NCBI GenBank assembly: GCA_930367215.1
Contig: OV884057.1
Span: 262,960,339 to 263,024,338 of the forward strand
DNA: 64,000 nucleotides
Direction of reading: 5' to 3'
DNA from: Pollenia angustigena
Lineage: Eukaryota > Arthropoda > Insecta > Diptera > Polleniidae
The notes beneath the pieces were generated by a model, which worked only from the letters and a program-made list of their open reading frames with translations, was not told where the DNA came from and did not search any database. This document shows positions 11,205 to 21,605 of this stretch, piece by piece. Both the position numbers and the translations under genes were made by a program. Each line of letters begins with the position of its first letter. Within the stretch, counting starts at the first letter, position 1.

Positions 11205-11768
11205 GTAAAATATTCTTAAGATGATCGAAACCTACAAAGGTAAAATTTTCAATACAAAAAAAAAATTTTGTGTATGAAAAATATTTAAGTCAAATTTAAA
11301 CGACCTAGTTTTTCTTTTGTGGTCGCTGAATCCCTTTAGTGATTAAGTTGATTTTTAATACCAAAAAAACTTCATGGTTAAGATATTTTTAAGCTCTATT
11401 TCATTAACCATCCTTCTTTTTTATGGGCCATATCGTACAAAAATCCTAAATTCGGCACAACACTTTTAGGGGGAGTCCCATAATATAAAAAATGCCTGAG
11501 CCAAATTTTATACAAAACTATTATTTCAGGAAGAAAAAGGCAATTACTTGTCTATAACTCGGTCATTAGTAACCGATTTTTGCACTACCAGCATTCTACT
11601 AAGCTAATTAAGGGTGAACATTGAAAAAATAAGTTCCCATTTTATAAGGAGATTACAAGGAGACTCTAAAATCAATTATCCAAATATTTGATAGCTCATA
11701 GCTTAGCCATTTGCTGATCTGTTTGGCTGAGTTTTAATATGAAACTTTTCCGGACTTTATGTGATATA
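11205..11768. other. AT-rich DNA without a recognisable gene
   Basis: Nothing recognised beyond ordinary AT-rich sequence. Confidence 0.5.
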
Positions 11769-11913
11769 AGTCTGGGATCACACTATGAAAGTTTTCTTTC
11801 AGAAAGTCTTAGTTTATGGGTGAGAGAGGAGAAAGGAAAAGCATGTTCTCTTCCCCTCTCACCAATAAACTTAGACTTTCTGAAAGAAAACTTTCATAGT
11901 GTGATCCCAGACT
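11769..11913. mobile_element. 145-bp foldback MITE (AGTCTGGGATC family)
   Basis: The ends AGTCTGGGATCACACTATGA and its complement form arms of about 50 bp around a purine-rich centre. A diverged, much longer relative has arms at 39839 and 44445. No clear target duplication is seen. Confidence 0.8.
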
Positions 11914-12254
11914 AAAGTTCTTTTAACGGTCATAGATAAATATTGTAAATAATACAAACTGAATGACAAACTTACATAACCTCCTTCACCTGTGGGGAGG
12001 GTATAAAAGAATAACTTTTTTTTTTTTTTTTGCCGAAGCGGAAGTAAAATACGATTAGTCTCGACAAGGGAAGAATTCAAAACAAAACTTTTTTATCAAT
12101 CTGATCACCCAGATCCCAATAAAAAATTTTATAATTTTACGAAGCACTAATGGTACATTTAAAAACATAAGCGCACAATTATGCGCTACGCAATAAGACA
12201 TACAGAAAAGCAGCAAAGTAAGTGCAAGGCACACACACACACACATAATTATAT
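11914..12254. other. AT-rich DNA ending in (CA)n
   Basis: Contains a T run at 12017-12033 and a (CA)n tract at about 12229-12245. The (CA)n plus ATAATTATATAT is shared with 18862-18884. Confidence 0.55.
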
Positions 12255-12831
12255 ATCCCAGTTGGCCAAATGGTCATAGACGCAAATGTCGTCAACGATG
12301 TCTTCCGAACATTTTTGAATTTGTCTCCTATATAACATTGATGGCGACATCTTAAGTAAGAAAACGTGTATATTGTCGTGTTAAAAATCGTATTAACGAC
12401 TTTTTTGGAGACATTTTTTTAAATTTGTCTTGAATAATAATTTATTGAGGACAACGTAAGTAACCATTGCATGCATTTTGTCGTGTTTCAAACCACACTG
12501 ACGACAAAATGCATGCAATTGTCGCTCATCTTGTCTTCAATTAGACTTTATTGAGGACAACTTAGGAGACCATTGCATGCATTTTGTCGTGTTTCGAACC
12601 ACTTTGACGACAAAATGCATGCAGTGGTCGCTTACGTTGTCCTCTACTAAACAAATTTCAAAACTTTAAATTTGTATGTAATTTAAATTATTATTTCTTG
12701 ATGTTTTGCTTTTATTATCAATATTTTTTATAATAAAAAAAATTAAAAATAAATAATCCTGCCTGTTAAATATAATTATTTTGTAACTTATAACGTTATT
12801 CGCGGCTGTGTTTCAATTGTGCAATTGGAAT

Positions 12832-13101
12832 GGCTGTAGGAAATATCGCCCAAAGAAAAATGGCCCAAAAAAAAATGAAAAATCGCCCAAAAAAATTCCA
12901 TGTAAAATTGGGCCTGAATTCATATAAAAAGTGACCCAAAATTGTTGGGCTATTTTTCGTTACAATTGGGTGATTTTTCGTTTTTTTTAAATATTATATG
13001 AAAAATAGCCCATTTTTTCGGGCATACTATTTGTCTTAATCAATCATTATTACTATACGACGAATCCCTAAATGTTTCTTTGGGCGATTTTTCCTACAGC
13101 C
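12832..13101. mobile_element. 270-bp MITE with 9-bp target duplication
   Basis: The termini GGCTGTAGGAAATATCGCCC and the complement GGGCGATTTTTCCTACAGCC are flanked by a perfect duplication AATTGGAAT (12823-12831, 13102-13110). The interior repeats GCCCAA/TTGGGC words. A 9-bp duplication suggests a Mutator-like origin; that is inference. Confidence 0.8.
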
Positions 13102-13167
13102 AATTGGAATACGTGAATTGATAGGACAAGAAACACAAAAAATAAATGTTCCTGCTGACTACCTTGA

Positions 13168-13414
13168 CATATCGTAGACTCAATATGCAAACCTGCTTAA
13201 TCCACTTTTTAAGTAAATTGAGATTTCAATGCCGTGTGGAAGAGAAAGATACACCTCGTCGACCAGCATGTAGTTTTTCTTCAAATTGAGTCTTAAAGTG
13301 TGTTAAACCAACTATATTTTTAGGTTTTCTCTCAATATAAAAATATAAAAAGTTTGTTGTTTCCATTAAAAGTTATCGGAAGTTAGCAGGTTTGCATATT
13401 ATGTCGACGATATG
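13168..13414. repeat. 247-bp inverted-repeat element
   Basis: The left end (CATATCGTAG...ATATGCAAACCTGCT) pairs with the right end (AGCAGGTTTGCATAT...CGACGATATG). It lies between the arms of the larger foldback. No clear target duplication. Confidence 0.6.
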
Positions 13415-13527
13415 AACCCATTCCCTTATAAATCAAAAGCCTATTGGAGGTCTGACTGTCTCCACACATCCAGTATCCACTATTTTCGAGCGCAGTCTCT
13501 CAAACTCATCGGCCATTTCATTAGTTT

Positions 13528-13605
13528 GGAATTCACTAGTTGGAATTCACAGCCCATCAAGGCCCTGGAATTCACTAGTTGGAATTCACAGCCCATCAAG
13601 ACCCT
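13528..13605. repeat. 39-bp tandem duplication
   Basis: Two copies of a 39-bp unit beginning GGAATTCACTAGTTGGAATT, differing at one base near the end. The length is a multiple of three and keeps a 101-codon frame (13412-13717) open, but that frame is unlikely to be a gene. Confidence 0.85.
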
Positions 13606-13886
13606 AAGAGATTTAGGAAATATATCCTCGCGGTATACCCATTTTCCCGTTCCCCTTATTCTGGATATATCGGCAAATTTGAAGTATCACCAATATATCA
13701 GTATCGGTGTTCGTTAAATCCCTAATTTTCACTTACCTATCGTCGACTAAATCGTAGATAGTGTCAACAATATTGTCATCAACGACACTATTAAGGTAAT
13801 GTCGCTAATCGGGCATTAACGACTTTATGAGAAAAAATCGTTTATATAGTCGCCAGTGACAACTTTAACCACATTGTTACCCATAT

Positions 13887-14133
13887 CGACCCCTTTGCGC
13901 GAAATTATCGTATATGCCCATTTTTTTGAAATTGAGTTTTTGATGCAATCTTTTTCTACATTCAAAGAGACGTCACCTGACAAAATATTGTAGGCGAATT
14001 CCACTTTGTTGCTCCAAAAATTGAATGTATATTTTCATTTTATAATGCAAGCGATAGCAGATAAAAGTAGAAAAATGGCTGTCCTGTAAAATTTGGTTTT
14101 TGTAACATACGATAATTTCGCGCAAAGGGGTCG
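13887..14133. mobile_element. 247-bp MITE in the right arm of the foldback element
   Basis: The ends CGACCCCTTTGCGCGAAATT and its complement form nearly perfect arms of about 27 bp. ATAT stands on both sides (13883-13886, 14134-14137), either the target duplication or part of the inverted repeat. Confidence 0.8.
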
Positions 14134-14314
14134 ATATGATCATTAACGACAATATGCATAATAATGTCGCTCACATTGTCGTTTACGACTTAAGTGCCCT
14201 TTGTTCGAAAAAGTCGTCGACGATTTGCATGGGCTGTCGCCAACATGTCGTCAGGGATTTACTATTGGTCTTGTACGCGTCCTCGACGTTATCTTGAAGA
14301 CATGGCCAACTGGG

Positions 14315-14470
14315 ATGTTTAGTTCACTCTCTAATATCTTGCAAAACTGTAAAATTACTACAATTATATCTGTGGTGAAAAGGAAAAAGTGCTTAAGTTG
14401 ACTTGAGCTAAATTTGATTAAAAGTACACATGGGCGAGGTTTCAATTATTTTGTACGATTTTTTTAAAAG
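14315..14470. repeat. Dispersed repeat R1, copy 1
   Basis: From GTTTAGTTCACTCTCTAATA through GGCGAGGTTTCAATTATTTT, closely matching 18885-19068. A 31-bp segment of the second copy is absent here. Its left part lies at about 12229-12256 on the other side of the 2.06-kb insertion. Confidence 0.8.
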
Positions 14471-14539
14471 TAAGTGAAAGAACTCTCAACAACTTTTATA
14501 AAAAAAATAACATTTCAATTGCTACGGCATTCCCTTACT

Positions 14540-14765
14540 ACGAAGCAGGTTTGTAAGAGAGAATACTAAAAAATAACTGTTTCAAAACATTCAGTGTGTA
14601 AAGCTGATCGTTGCATCCAACAATTTAAATATGAGCTGAATAATGCACTTTATGTGTCAAAAATGTATTGCTTCAAAGTGGGAACTCGCCATATAAAATT
14701 CATGTCTTCCGTAGGCGCAATGGTAAGCGAAACGTTTATGTTTCTCCCTTACAAACCTGCTTCGT
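14540..14765. repeat. 226-bp inverted-repeat element
   Basis: ACGAAGCAGGTTTGTAAGAG at the left end pairs with CTCCCTTACAAACCTGCTTCGT at the right. The short frames inside (14594-14827 and its antisense) are chance. Confidence 0.7.
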
Positions 14766-15923
14766 TGGAAGCTCCATTTTTTATTGGGATGCTGCGTTTA
14801 ACAATGTACGAGGTGAATTTGCAATAAATTGAATTAACAATATATGTGACGCGCAAAATAGAAAGGGACCTAAGGGTTTTGTTCAGGAGAGCAATTTTAA
14901 AGATTAAAATACGTGTATTTTGGTGTACCATCACTGAGCGTATTAGTAATGGTGTCATTTGAAAACGACACATCTCATGACGTCAGGAACGTGTTGGTCA
15001 ACCTTGAAAACGCGCGTAGGTCGTCTCTACCTCTTGTTTTGTGTAGTTGGTTTTTACTGCTCCCTTTACCTTACTGATCCCTTTCTCTATGCGCTGTCAC
15101 ATATTTGATTTTAATTTTTTCTAAACTAAAATGATGAAAACTATAAAACGAAATTCCACATTTCAATAAGGAAGACATTTTTAATAAAACCAACCATAAA
15201 TAACAAGATTTGAAATAATTACTGTCCATTAACAGTGATTCCAAAAATATCAAAATTATTAAATTGCATAAGTAACTTTGTTGTCATCACATTTTAATCT
15301 AAAAAAATTTCAAGCCAATGAATGATCTGGTTTCTGTGAAAATCGTTGAAGCATTTTGTCGATTTATTTTTAATGACACCTTCAACCGATTGCAGAAATA
15401 TTCAAATTATAATTTTATTTCAAATGCGACAATGAGCATACAGGCAGGATTTCTAAAAACTTTGAGATTTTGTAAATAAAATTTAATCAACAGTGAAATT
15501 AAAAGAAATGACGACGGAAAAACGCGAAAACACATTTTGCAGTAATAAAAACTCTTAATAGGAAGGAATTTGTGCGAGAGAGTGTGTAAAAAGCGTTGGA
15601 ACGAAACGTTTTAATAAATATTACATTTTTCTTTTATATTTTTATTTTTAAGTATGAAACATGAACATATTTTCAAAGGTGAGATGAATAAAAATTTTTG
15701 AAATTCATTTGAGCTTACAAAATAGGAGAAAGCACAATAATCCATGTGTGCGGGTGTTCAAAAAGTAAAATAATTGTAGCGAAGAAAAGATAAATTTTAA
15801 GCCGAAAACTGCTGCGAATGAAAAGTATGAAAAAAAATACTTTAAAATACTTGTATCTTTCGTAGAAATGTATAAAGAAATCTTAGAAGACTATAGGAAA
15901 TATAAAATTCTAGATTAAACTAC
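14766..15923. other. Unassigned AT-rich DNA
   Basis: A slightly GC-richer patch at 14975-15080 contains GACGTC and CGCGCG words, but no frame or repeat is recognised. No gene is supported. Confidence 0.5.
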
Positions 15924-16683
15924 ATATGGGCATTTCCCCAGAATGGTCTACCAGGACGGAGAAATAAAATGTTGATTATCATCGTCTTTTATTTTTTATT
16001 GTTAGCAAAAAGTCTACGTTCTTATAAAAGAGTGGTTTCCTAGCATATCTGAGCTGTTTTACTTGAGGAAATTGGGCTGGAAACTGGAAAATTTTATATT
16101 TTTCTGTATTTTCTACTTCTAAAGGCATTTTTATATACTTATTTTACATGCAAGAAATATGTTTTGTTTACACTCTTTCTTCATAATCTCTCCATAACAA
16201 TCAATTGCAAAAGGAGTATTAAGTTTTTTTGTTAAGGAAATTTTAAGACATTTATGGGAAAATGCGTGGTGATAATAATAAAAAAAACATATGGAAAAAT
16301 CGTACGTTCGCGATCCGTACGTTCGCGGCCGGTAAATAAGCCAATTACACAAAAACCAAGAGAGATACTGGATGGAGACCTACATTAATACAATTTTAAA
16401 ATTAATTAATCACTTTTGAAAACTCCGTTTCATTACGCAGATTTTTACATTTCACTACTGTCAGCCGAAGTTGACTTCTATTTTGCGTACGTTCGTGACC
16501 ACACGTTTATAACTCTTATTATGAAAACTTAAACACGATGGAATCCATCTTTCGTACTAAACATAGAGCTACCCAAATGCTAACGAATCGCAAAAAAAAT
16601 GCTAGGAAAAGTTTTGTTTTCTATATTATCTGTACATCAAAAGCGTACGAACGTACGTTCGTGACCCCAGGAAATGCCCATAT
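15924..16683. mobile_element. 760-bp MITE with CGTACGTTCG subterminal motifs
   Basis: The ends ATATGGGCATTTCCCCAG and CAGGAAATGCCCATAT are inverted repeats. The motif CGTACGTTCG recurs inside (near 16301, 16316, 16484 and twice in inverted form near 16645), which resembles transposase-binding subterminal repeats. No coding region. Confidence 0.7.
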
Positions 16684-17686
16684 TTAAGTGAAAATTTGAA
16701 ATACCCCAAAATCTCCTTTCAACCACAATTTAAAATGTAGCAAAAATACAAGATTAAACTCATAATTCTAAATGATCTAAAAATAATTGTATTCAAAATA
16801 AATGTAGTCCTTTAATCGTTAACACATTTTTTCCCTGCCTAAACACATACATATATTTATAATTGTCTTCCACTTCTTGTATTCGCCAGCCATTTAACAT
16901 ATGTATCATTTGTGCAACAGAGTGTTCAACATTTCCGCACGTGCCCAAGACGTTTAAGCGACACACACAAATTGCTGTCTAAAAGACATGACTAAATGGC
17001 TGTTGCATCATGTTCAAATCAATAAAAACAAATCGTTGTGCATGTGTGTTCAAAGCCTTGACATTGCCACAGAAGACGGTAAGAAGGTAAGAAAAAAGGC
17101 AACAAACAACAAACAAGAAGGCCAGGTGCAAAAACAGGCATTTTACCAATCATGGGAAGATGCCTAATAGATCTGCGGCTAATTGTTGCACAGACTTATC
17201 TAACTTATGTACACGAAGGAAATGTAAAATTAAAAAACCAACAAGAAACAACTAGACAAATAGGTCAGTAGTACGAATTGTGGCAGCAAAACAAAACGAA
17301 ATCACAAGCAACAAAAAGTTGTGGCAACCACAAAACTAGTCTTGTTTTATAAAAAGCAGCAACATTCAACCCAAACGAACTTGTAAAAGGAGTGAATGAA
17401 TTGATGTTGATGCTGTTATTGTTGTTGCAGCATGGTATCATTACAGACATTTTATTCGCATTCACATGTGGCAACATAAATTAGATTAACACGCGGTTGT
17501 AAATAATTGCAGTGTTATTAGTAGTTTCTTGTTGTTTCTTCTTCATCATGTGCCGGCTGATGACGATGATGACACATGAAAACATTTGATTTGCTTCACT
17601 CGCTTTAAAAGGCCAAACAAAATGTTGTCAGACTGGCAGCCAGCCTGCCAACACCATTTAATTTCTACAAATGGGAAACATCAATG
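16684..17686. other. Unassigned DNA rich in CAACA/TGTTG words
   Basis: Contains CAACAACAA and TGTTGTTG runs (17100-17560) of the kind common in fly introns and enhancers. No coding frame, splice structure or repeat copy is recognised. Confidence 0.5.
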
Positions 17687-17946
17687 AGATGCAGTTAGGG
17701 TGTTCAATCGACTAATTATGGTTCGATTAATCGAAAAATTTTAGACGATTAATTGTTCGAATAATTAAAAATTGCTAATTTCGATTAAAGGATTAATCGA
17801 AGAATTTACACCGATTAATCGAATGATAACAATATATAATATTTCTGTTAAATGTATAATTTTTATAAAGTTTTAATTCGAATAAACCAACAAAATGTAT
17901 GTGTCCCTTGGAATTAAAAAAACAGTCACGTTTAGTGAGTAATTTA

Positions 17947-18130
17947 GGCCCTAATTATATAAAACGCAACGCCAAAGAATTACATTGAAAGCAAAAACAA
18001 AGTCATAAATATTTTGTAATTTTGTTGTTGCTTTCTACAGAAATTCATGCACCATTTTAAAATTTTCAACGCCACAAGTTATTAGGCGTTAATTTATTGG
18101 CGTTGCGTTGCGATTAACAAAATTAGGGCC
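17947..18130. mobile_element. 184-bp MITE with TTA duplication (PIF/Harbinger-like)
   Basis: Ends GGCCCTAATT and AATTAGGGCC flanked by TTA (17944-17946, 18131-18133); ACGCAACGCC and GGCGTTGCGT form inner arms. The TTA duplication is characteristic of PIF/Harbinger. Nested inside the hAT-like foldback. Confidence 0.8.
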
Positions 18131-18233
18131 TTAGCTTATATTTTTGTTACAGTTTTTCAACACAATTTAATAATTCATTTCACAAAAGAAAATCGACAAA
18201 GGTATGTTAACTCAAAGATTTATATAAATTTAT

Positions 18234-18472
18234 CGGGTATATTCTAGAAATCGAAATGCAGTGAGAATGAAATCGAACTTGAATTTAAATTCAATTATTT
18301 ACGAACTGAATGTAGTTTTTCGTGGTTTTAAGTGTTGTTCTTGCAAAATAAGAGATACTTAAAGAATGAAGTAGATCAAATGGAATATTTTCAGGAACTT
18401 TCAGTACAGGGTCGTTTTTAAAATTAGCTTTATTTTAAATCTACTTCATTTCGATTTCTGGAACACGCCCGT
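18234..18472. mobile_element. MITE with CGGGTATATTCTAGAAATCG ends
   Basis: The left arm from about 18234 pairs with ATTTCGATTTCTGGAACACG near 18449-18468. A similar end is at 42100-42140. Second element nested in the 17696-18815 foldback. Confidence 0.65.
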
Positions 18473-18861
18473 ATATTTTAACAAAATAGTTCATTTGCTT
18501 CTCTAGAGGAAATTATTTGAAGAATCATAGCGGATAGATGCATAGAGGATGGAATGCCCGTGAAAAGTAGCAAAAAATCCAAAGACTCTCTTAAAATGTA
18601 AGTGCCTGAAGTGAAGCAAAAATTTGGAGCTACATTGACAAGTTTTATTTGAACAAGAATGTTTATTTACTCAATAACTAATTTATAAAATTTCATATTA
18701 AGAATTATTCGATTAATCGATTAATTTTAATCGTTTAATCGAATAAGTAAAAATGCCAAATATCGATTAATCGTTTAATCGAACAAAAATAAACCCCGAT
18801 TAATTGAACACCCTAGATGCAGTCAAACACACAAACGCGTTTTGTTTGTGCAACATGCAAC

Positions 18862-19070
18862 GCACACACACACATAATTATATATGTTTAGTTCACTCTC
18901 TATTATCTTGCAAAAACTTAAAAATACTACAACTATATCTGTGGTGAAAAGGAAAAAGTGCTTAAGTTGACTTAAGCTAAATTTGATTAAATGGCACCTT
19001 TCAGATCTTCACGTTCAAAAGTACACATGGGCGAGGTTTCAATTATTTTGTACGATTTTTTTTAAAGTTT
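18862..19070. repeat. Dispersed repeat R1, copy 2 (carries empty site)
   Basis: Runs from the (CA)n-ATAATTATATAT start to about 19070 and is about 90 percent like 14315-14470. It is uninterrupted at 18883, exactly where copy 1 holds the 2.06-kb element. An inverted end of the same repeat is at about 19685-19719. Confidence 0.8.
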
Positions 19071-19166
19071 TAGCAAAACTATTTTTCGCTTATCTTTTTT
19101 CAATGTCCAATAGAATTTGAAATATAAACTTATATTTACTTTCGATCTTTGACATTAGAAATATTA

Positions 19167-19570
19167 ACGGCCAGTTTCACCAAGTTCAGTTAAAACTTAC
19201 TTTAACTTCCAGTTAACAATACGATTGGCAAATTGTCTGCGCCCCATGGTATATACGTAATGACATTATCCACAGAGATCTTAACATCGCTACCATCCAG
19301 GAAGAAATTAAAAAGTATTCAGTCAAATACATAGATAAACTAATGGTCCATCCCAACTACCTCGCTCGGGGTCTAATAAAGTTCGAAGGTCACCGGAGGC
19401 TGAAAAGATCCGACACTTTGAGCCTAGCAGGCTTTTTTGACACTTGAATGCAATTAATTAGCGGTGTAATTTTCAACAAGAAAGATTCAATAAAAAAAAA
19501 AAAAAAAACAATACGATTTGACATTTATAACTGATAGTTAATTATAACTGAACTTGGTGAAATTGGTCGT
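19167..19570. mobile_element. Short TTA-flanked MITE (GGCCAGTTTCACC family) split by a LINE
   Basis: Arms CGGCCAGTTTCACCAAGTTC and GAACTTGGTGAAATTGGTCG, flanked by TTA. The same MITE without the LINE lies at 41707-41814, and a shorter relative at 55801-55851. The LINE at 19227-19508 accounts for the extra length. Confidence 0.8.
19227..19508 (+). mobile_element. 3' end of a Jockey-type LINE with poly(A) and 12/10-bp duplication
   Basis: A heavily 5'-truncated LINE ending in a run of about 17 A. The first bases translate as the C-terminal tail of a Jockey-clade reverse transcriptase (APWYIRNDIIHRDLNIATI, then HRRLKRSDTLSL, stop at 19445-19447). CAATACGATT is present on both sides (19217-19226 and 19509-19518). 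The copy is short, fresh-looking and non-functional. Confidence 0.85.
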
Positions 19571-19904
19571 TAGGAATTAAAACTTAAAAAAAGTCTTACC
19601 GCAGGGAAGTGATGATTATGTTAGATGGGAGTAAGTTTTTCAAAATCAACTTTAAAGTTTAAAATTGATCCTACAAAACTAAAAAATAGACTTAAGCACT
19701 TTTTCCTAATTACCACAGGTATACAGGGTGGCGCACCAAGTGTGCTTCAATAAGAAATTCAAATAACTTTTTTCAATCAGTGTATTTTATATAATTTTTT
19801 AATTGAATAAGAAACTCAATTAAATATTATTAACGGTGTTTTTTATCCGCATGAGAACTTTAAATGAAAGTACAAGACAGAAGAAAATATTGTTGGAATA
19901 AAAT

Positions 19905-20075
19905 TTTTTAATTAATAAGATTTTTTTTCGTCCCTAATTCCCAATTTTTATTCTTGATAAATATACTGAAATTTATTGTTGAATGATAAGCTAGTTTCTA
20001 TGCGCATTTCACTGGTTGCCTAGGACAGATTATCAGGAAACATTCTCCCAAAATATTTTAGAAAAGCCAAAGATA
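19905..20075. mobile_element. Single arm of TIR family T1 inside the Tc1-type element
   Basis: Matches the left arm of 7355-8003: CCCAATTTTTATTCTTGATA through GCGCATTTCACTGGTTGCCT and beyond into AAAGATATTA. Confidence 0.7.
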
Positions 20076-20181
20076 TTAGCAAACAAAAATGCAGAGTTAA
20101 TGAGAATTGCAAAAAGTCTTTTTGCAACGATATCAAACTTACTTTGATAAGAATTTTTTTTATTATAATCTGGTAGATAAT

Positions 20182-20845
20182 TTAATGGCATTTATTTTTA
20201 AATATTATTTCCAGCACATGGTTCATGCGATCAGTCCAATTTTTGACTTCTTTTTCCAATAAATCTGGCTTTTTGGCGTCAATGGTGGCTTGAGCATAAG
20301 CAGCCAATGCTTCGAGTGTTGCCGGTTTGTCGGCATAAGCCAATGAATTAACATAGCCCAACCAAAAGTAATCCAGAGGTAATCAAACGAACGACTGAGC
20401 CAGTGAACAGGGCCACTTCTGGAAATAAAGTTGGCACCAAATTAATTTTGCAATAAATCGATTGTTAAGCGCGCTGTATGGCAAGTTGCGCCATCTTGTT
20501 TGAACCAACTGTCGTTTAATTTTTTAAAACAAAAACTCAGTCAGCATGGCTCGACATCGCTCGCCATTCTCCGTAAGCAACGGCTGCTCCTTGCTTATTT
20601 CGAAAGAGCGTGTAAGCCGCACCAAACAGTCAAATTTAATGGTTGCAATGGTGATCCGTTAACGGCTTGAGGATTGTCTTCCCTCCAAATGCGGCAACTT
20701 TAGCTTATTGATGTAGCTATTTAACCAGAAATTATCTCGTAAAATGGACGAAGTGCTCTATAGACTTCACGAACAGATTTTTTTTTTATTTTTCAAAACA
20801 TAATTCCACTATTTGGATGCGTTGTTCTAGCGTTAAACGATTCAT
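20182..20845 (-). pseudogene. Tc1/mariner-type transposase, internally deleted and frameshifted
   Basis: A DDE transposase of the same family as the relic at 6530-7067, here still inside its own TIRs. The start MNRLTLEQRIQIVELCFEK (from 20845) is the N-terminal helix-turn-helix. After several stops the catalytic-core segment SWFKQDGATCHTARLTIDLL is clear, followed by LGYVNSLAYADKPATLEAL and the C-terminal KNWTDRMNHVLEIIFK with stop at 20182-20184. Much of the region between the helix-turn-helix and the core is deleted: the gene spans 664 bp against roughly 1 kb for the family. Stops and frameshifts rule out function, so any mobilisation would need a source outside this window. Confidence 0.85.
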
Positions 20846-21120
20846 GATGACTTGCCAAATCTTAGTGAACAAAAATGTTAACACGGTTTGACATTCTCAG
20901 CTGTCAAACCATAGTTATTGATATCGAAAGTTCTCACGCAGCTAAAAAAAACACTCGATATAACTAATTGTTTGATGATGATAGACCGCAAATGATCTCC
21001 CTGCTCATCTAAGCCTATGCGGAACCTAATCCGAAAATAATTAATTGCAGCCTAAATGGTTGAAATTGGAATCGTTCTGAGTGCAATTCTGCACCATGGA
21101 GTATTTATACATTATGTTCT

Positions 21121-21391
21121 CAGTAAAAACTTCGCCTACTTTTTCAAAATGAATACCTTCTTTAACTCATTATTTTGTAGCTTTGTTCTATAACTACATC
21201 TAAAACAACTTCTATAACTACTTTTTTCTGGACGTCTGTAGGTAAAAAAAAATATAATGACTTACTTTTGAATGCGTTCATTTTGGGACAACCCTTGTAA
21301 AATTCATTGGTTCTTTCAGTAGAATTGTAAGTAGTGCTCTTATGTTTTTCTGATTACTCAACACATTATTTTGTAGGCGAAGTTTTTACTG
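21121..21391. mobile_element. 271-bp MITE, CAGTAAAAACTTCGCC family (copy 2)
   Basis: Ends CAGTAAAAACTTCGCCTAC and GTAGGCGAAGTTTTTACTG are perfect 19-bp inverted repeats. The full-length but degraded copy is at 9318-9572 in the opposite orientation. The target duplication is unclear. Confidence 0.85.
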
Positions 21392-21605
21392 GGTTCATTC
21401 CATATACGACAAATTTGCTTGTTTGCCTTTTGGATCAAAATGGGCCTCATCAGAAATCAGGCCCAAAGTATGGTACTGTTCCACTATTCAAATCCTGTTA
21501 CCGGTTTCCCAGGCATTCATTTTAATATGTAAATGTAAAAATAAAAAAAGTAAGTTATAACGTTTTGTTTTTGTAGGTAGCACGATTCGTGCGCCACCCT
21601 GTATA

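Larger units (their letters stand above)
12257..14314. mobile_element. 2.06-kb foldback element with GTCGT/ACGAC palindromic arms
   Basis: Termini are CCCAGTTGGCCA and its complement TGGCCAACTGGG, flanked by AT on each side (12255-12256, 14315-14316). The uninterrupted target is at 18871-18890 (ATAATTATAT-AT-GTTTAG), so the boundaries are direct. Both arms (12270-12650 and 13740-14290) consist of repeated inverted motifs such as GTCGTTTACGAC, TGTCGCT and GACAAAATGCATGCA. Three further inverted-repeat elements sit inside. No coding region is seen. The superfamily is unknown to me; the dinucleotide duplication is compatible with Tc1/mariner-like or other 2-bp-duplicating elements. Confidence 0.75.
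17696..18815. mobile_element. 1.12-kb hAT-like foldback element with ATCGATTAATCG arms
   Basis: Ends TAGGGTGTTCAAT and ATTGAACACCCTA, with the 8-bp direct repeat GATGCAGT on both sides (17688-17695, 18816-18823). TIR and 8-bp duplication fit the hAT superfamily. The arms (17696-17830, 18700-18815) are arrays of CGATTAATCG-type palindromes. It contains two smaller MITEs. A half copy of a relative is at 37015-37150. Confidence 0.8.
19722..21603. mobile_element. 1.88-kb Tc1/mariner-type transposon, defective
   Basis: The termini TACAGGGTGGCGCACCAAG and, on the opposite strand, TACAGGGTGGCGCACGAATC are about 25-bp TIRs, flanked by TA (19720-19721, 21604-21605). Inside are a decayed minus-strand transposase (20182-20845), a stray arm of family T1 (19905-20075) and a complete 271-bp MITE (21121-21391). 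It sits in an inverted end of repeat R1. Confidence 0.85.

Noticed and set aside
13528..13605. GAATTC-ACTAGT strings resembling a cloning-vector polylinker
   Set aside because: Only 12 bp agree and the flanks do not; the second copy comes from a tandem duplication. Vector contamination is unlikely.
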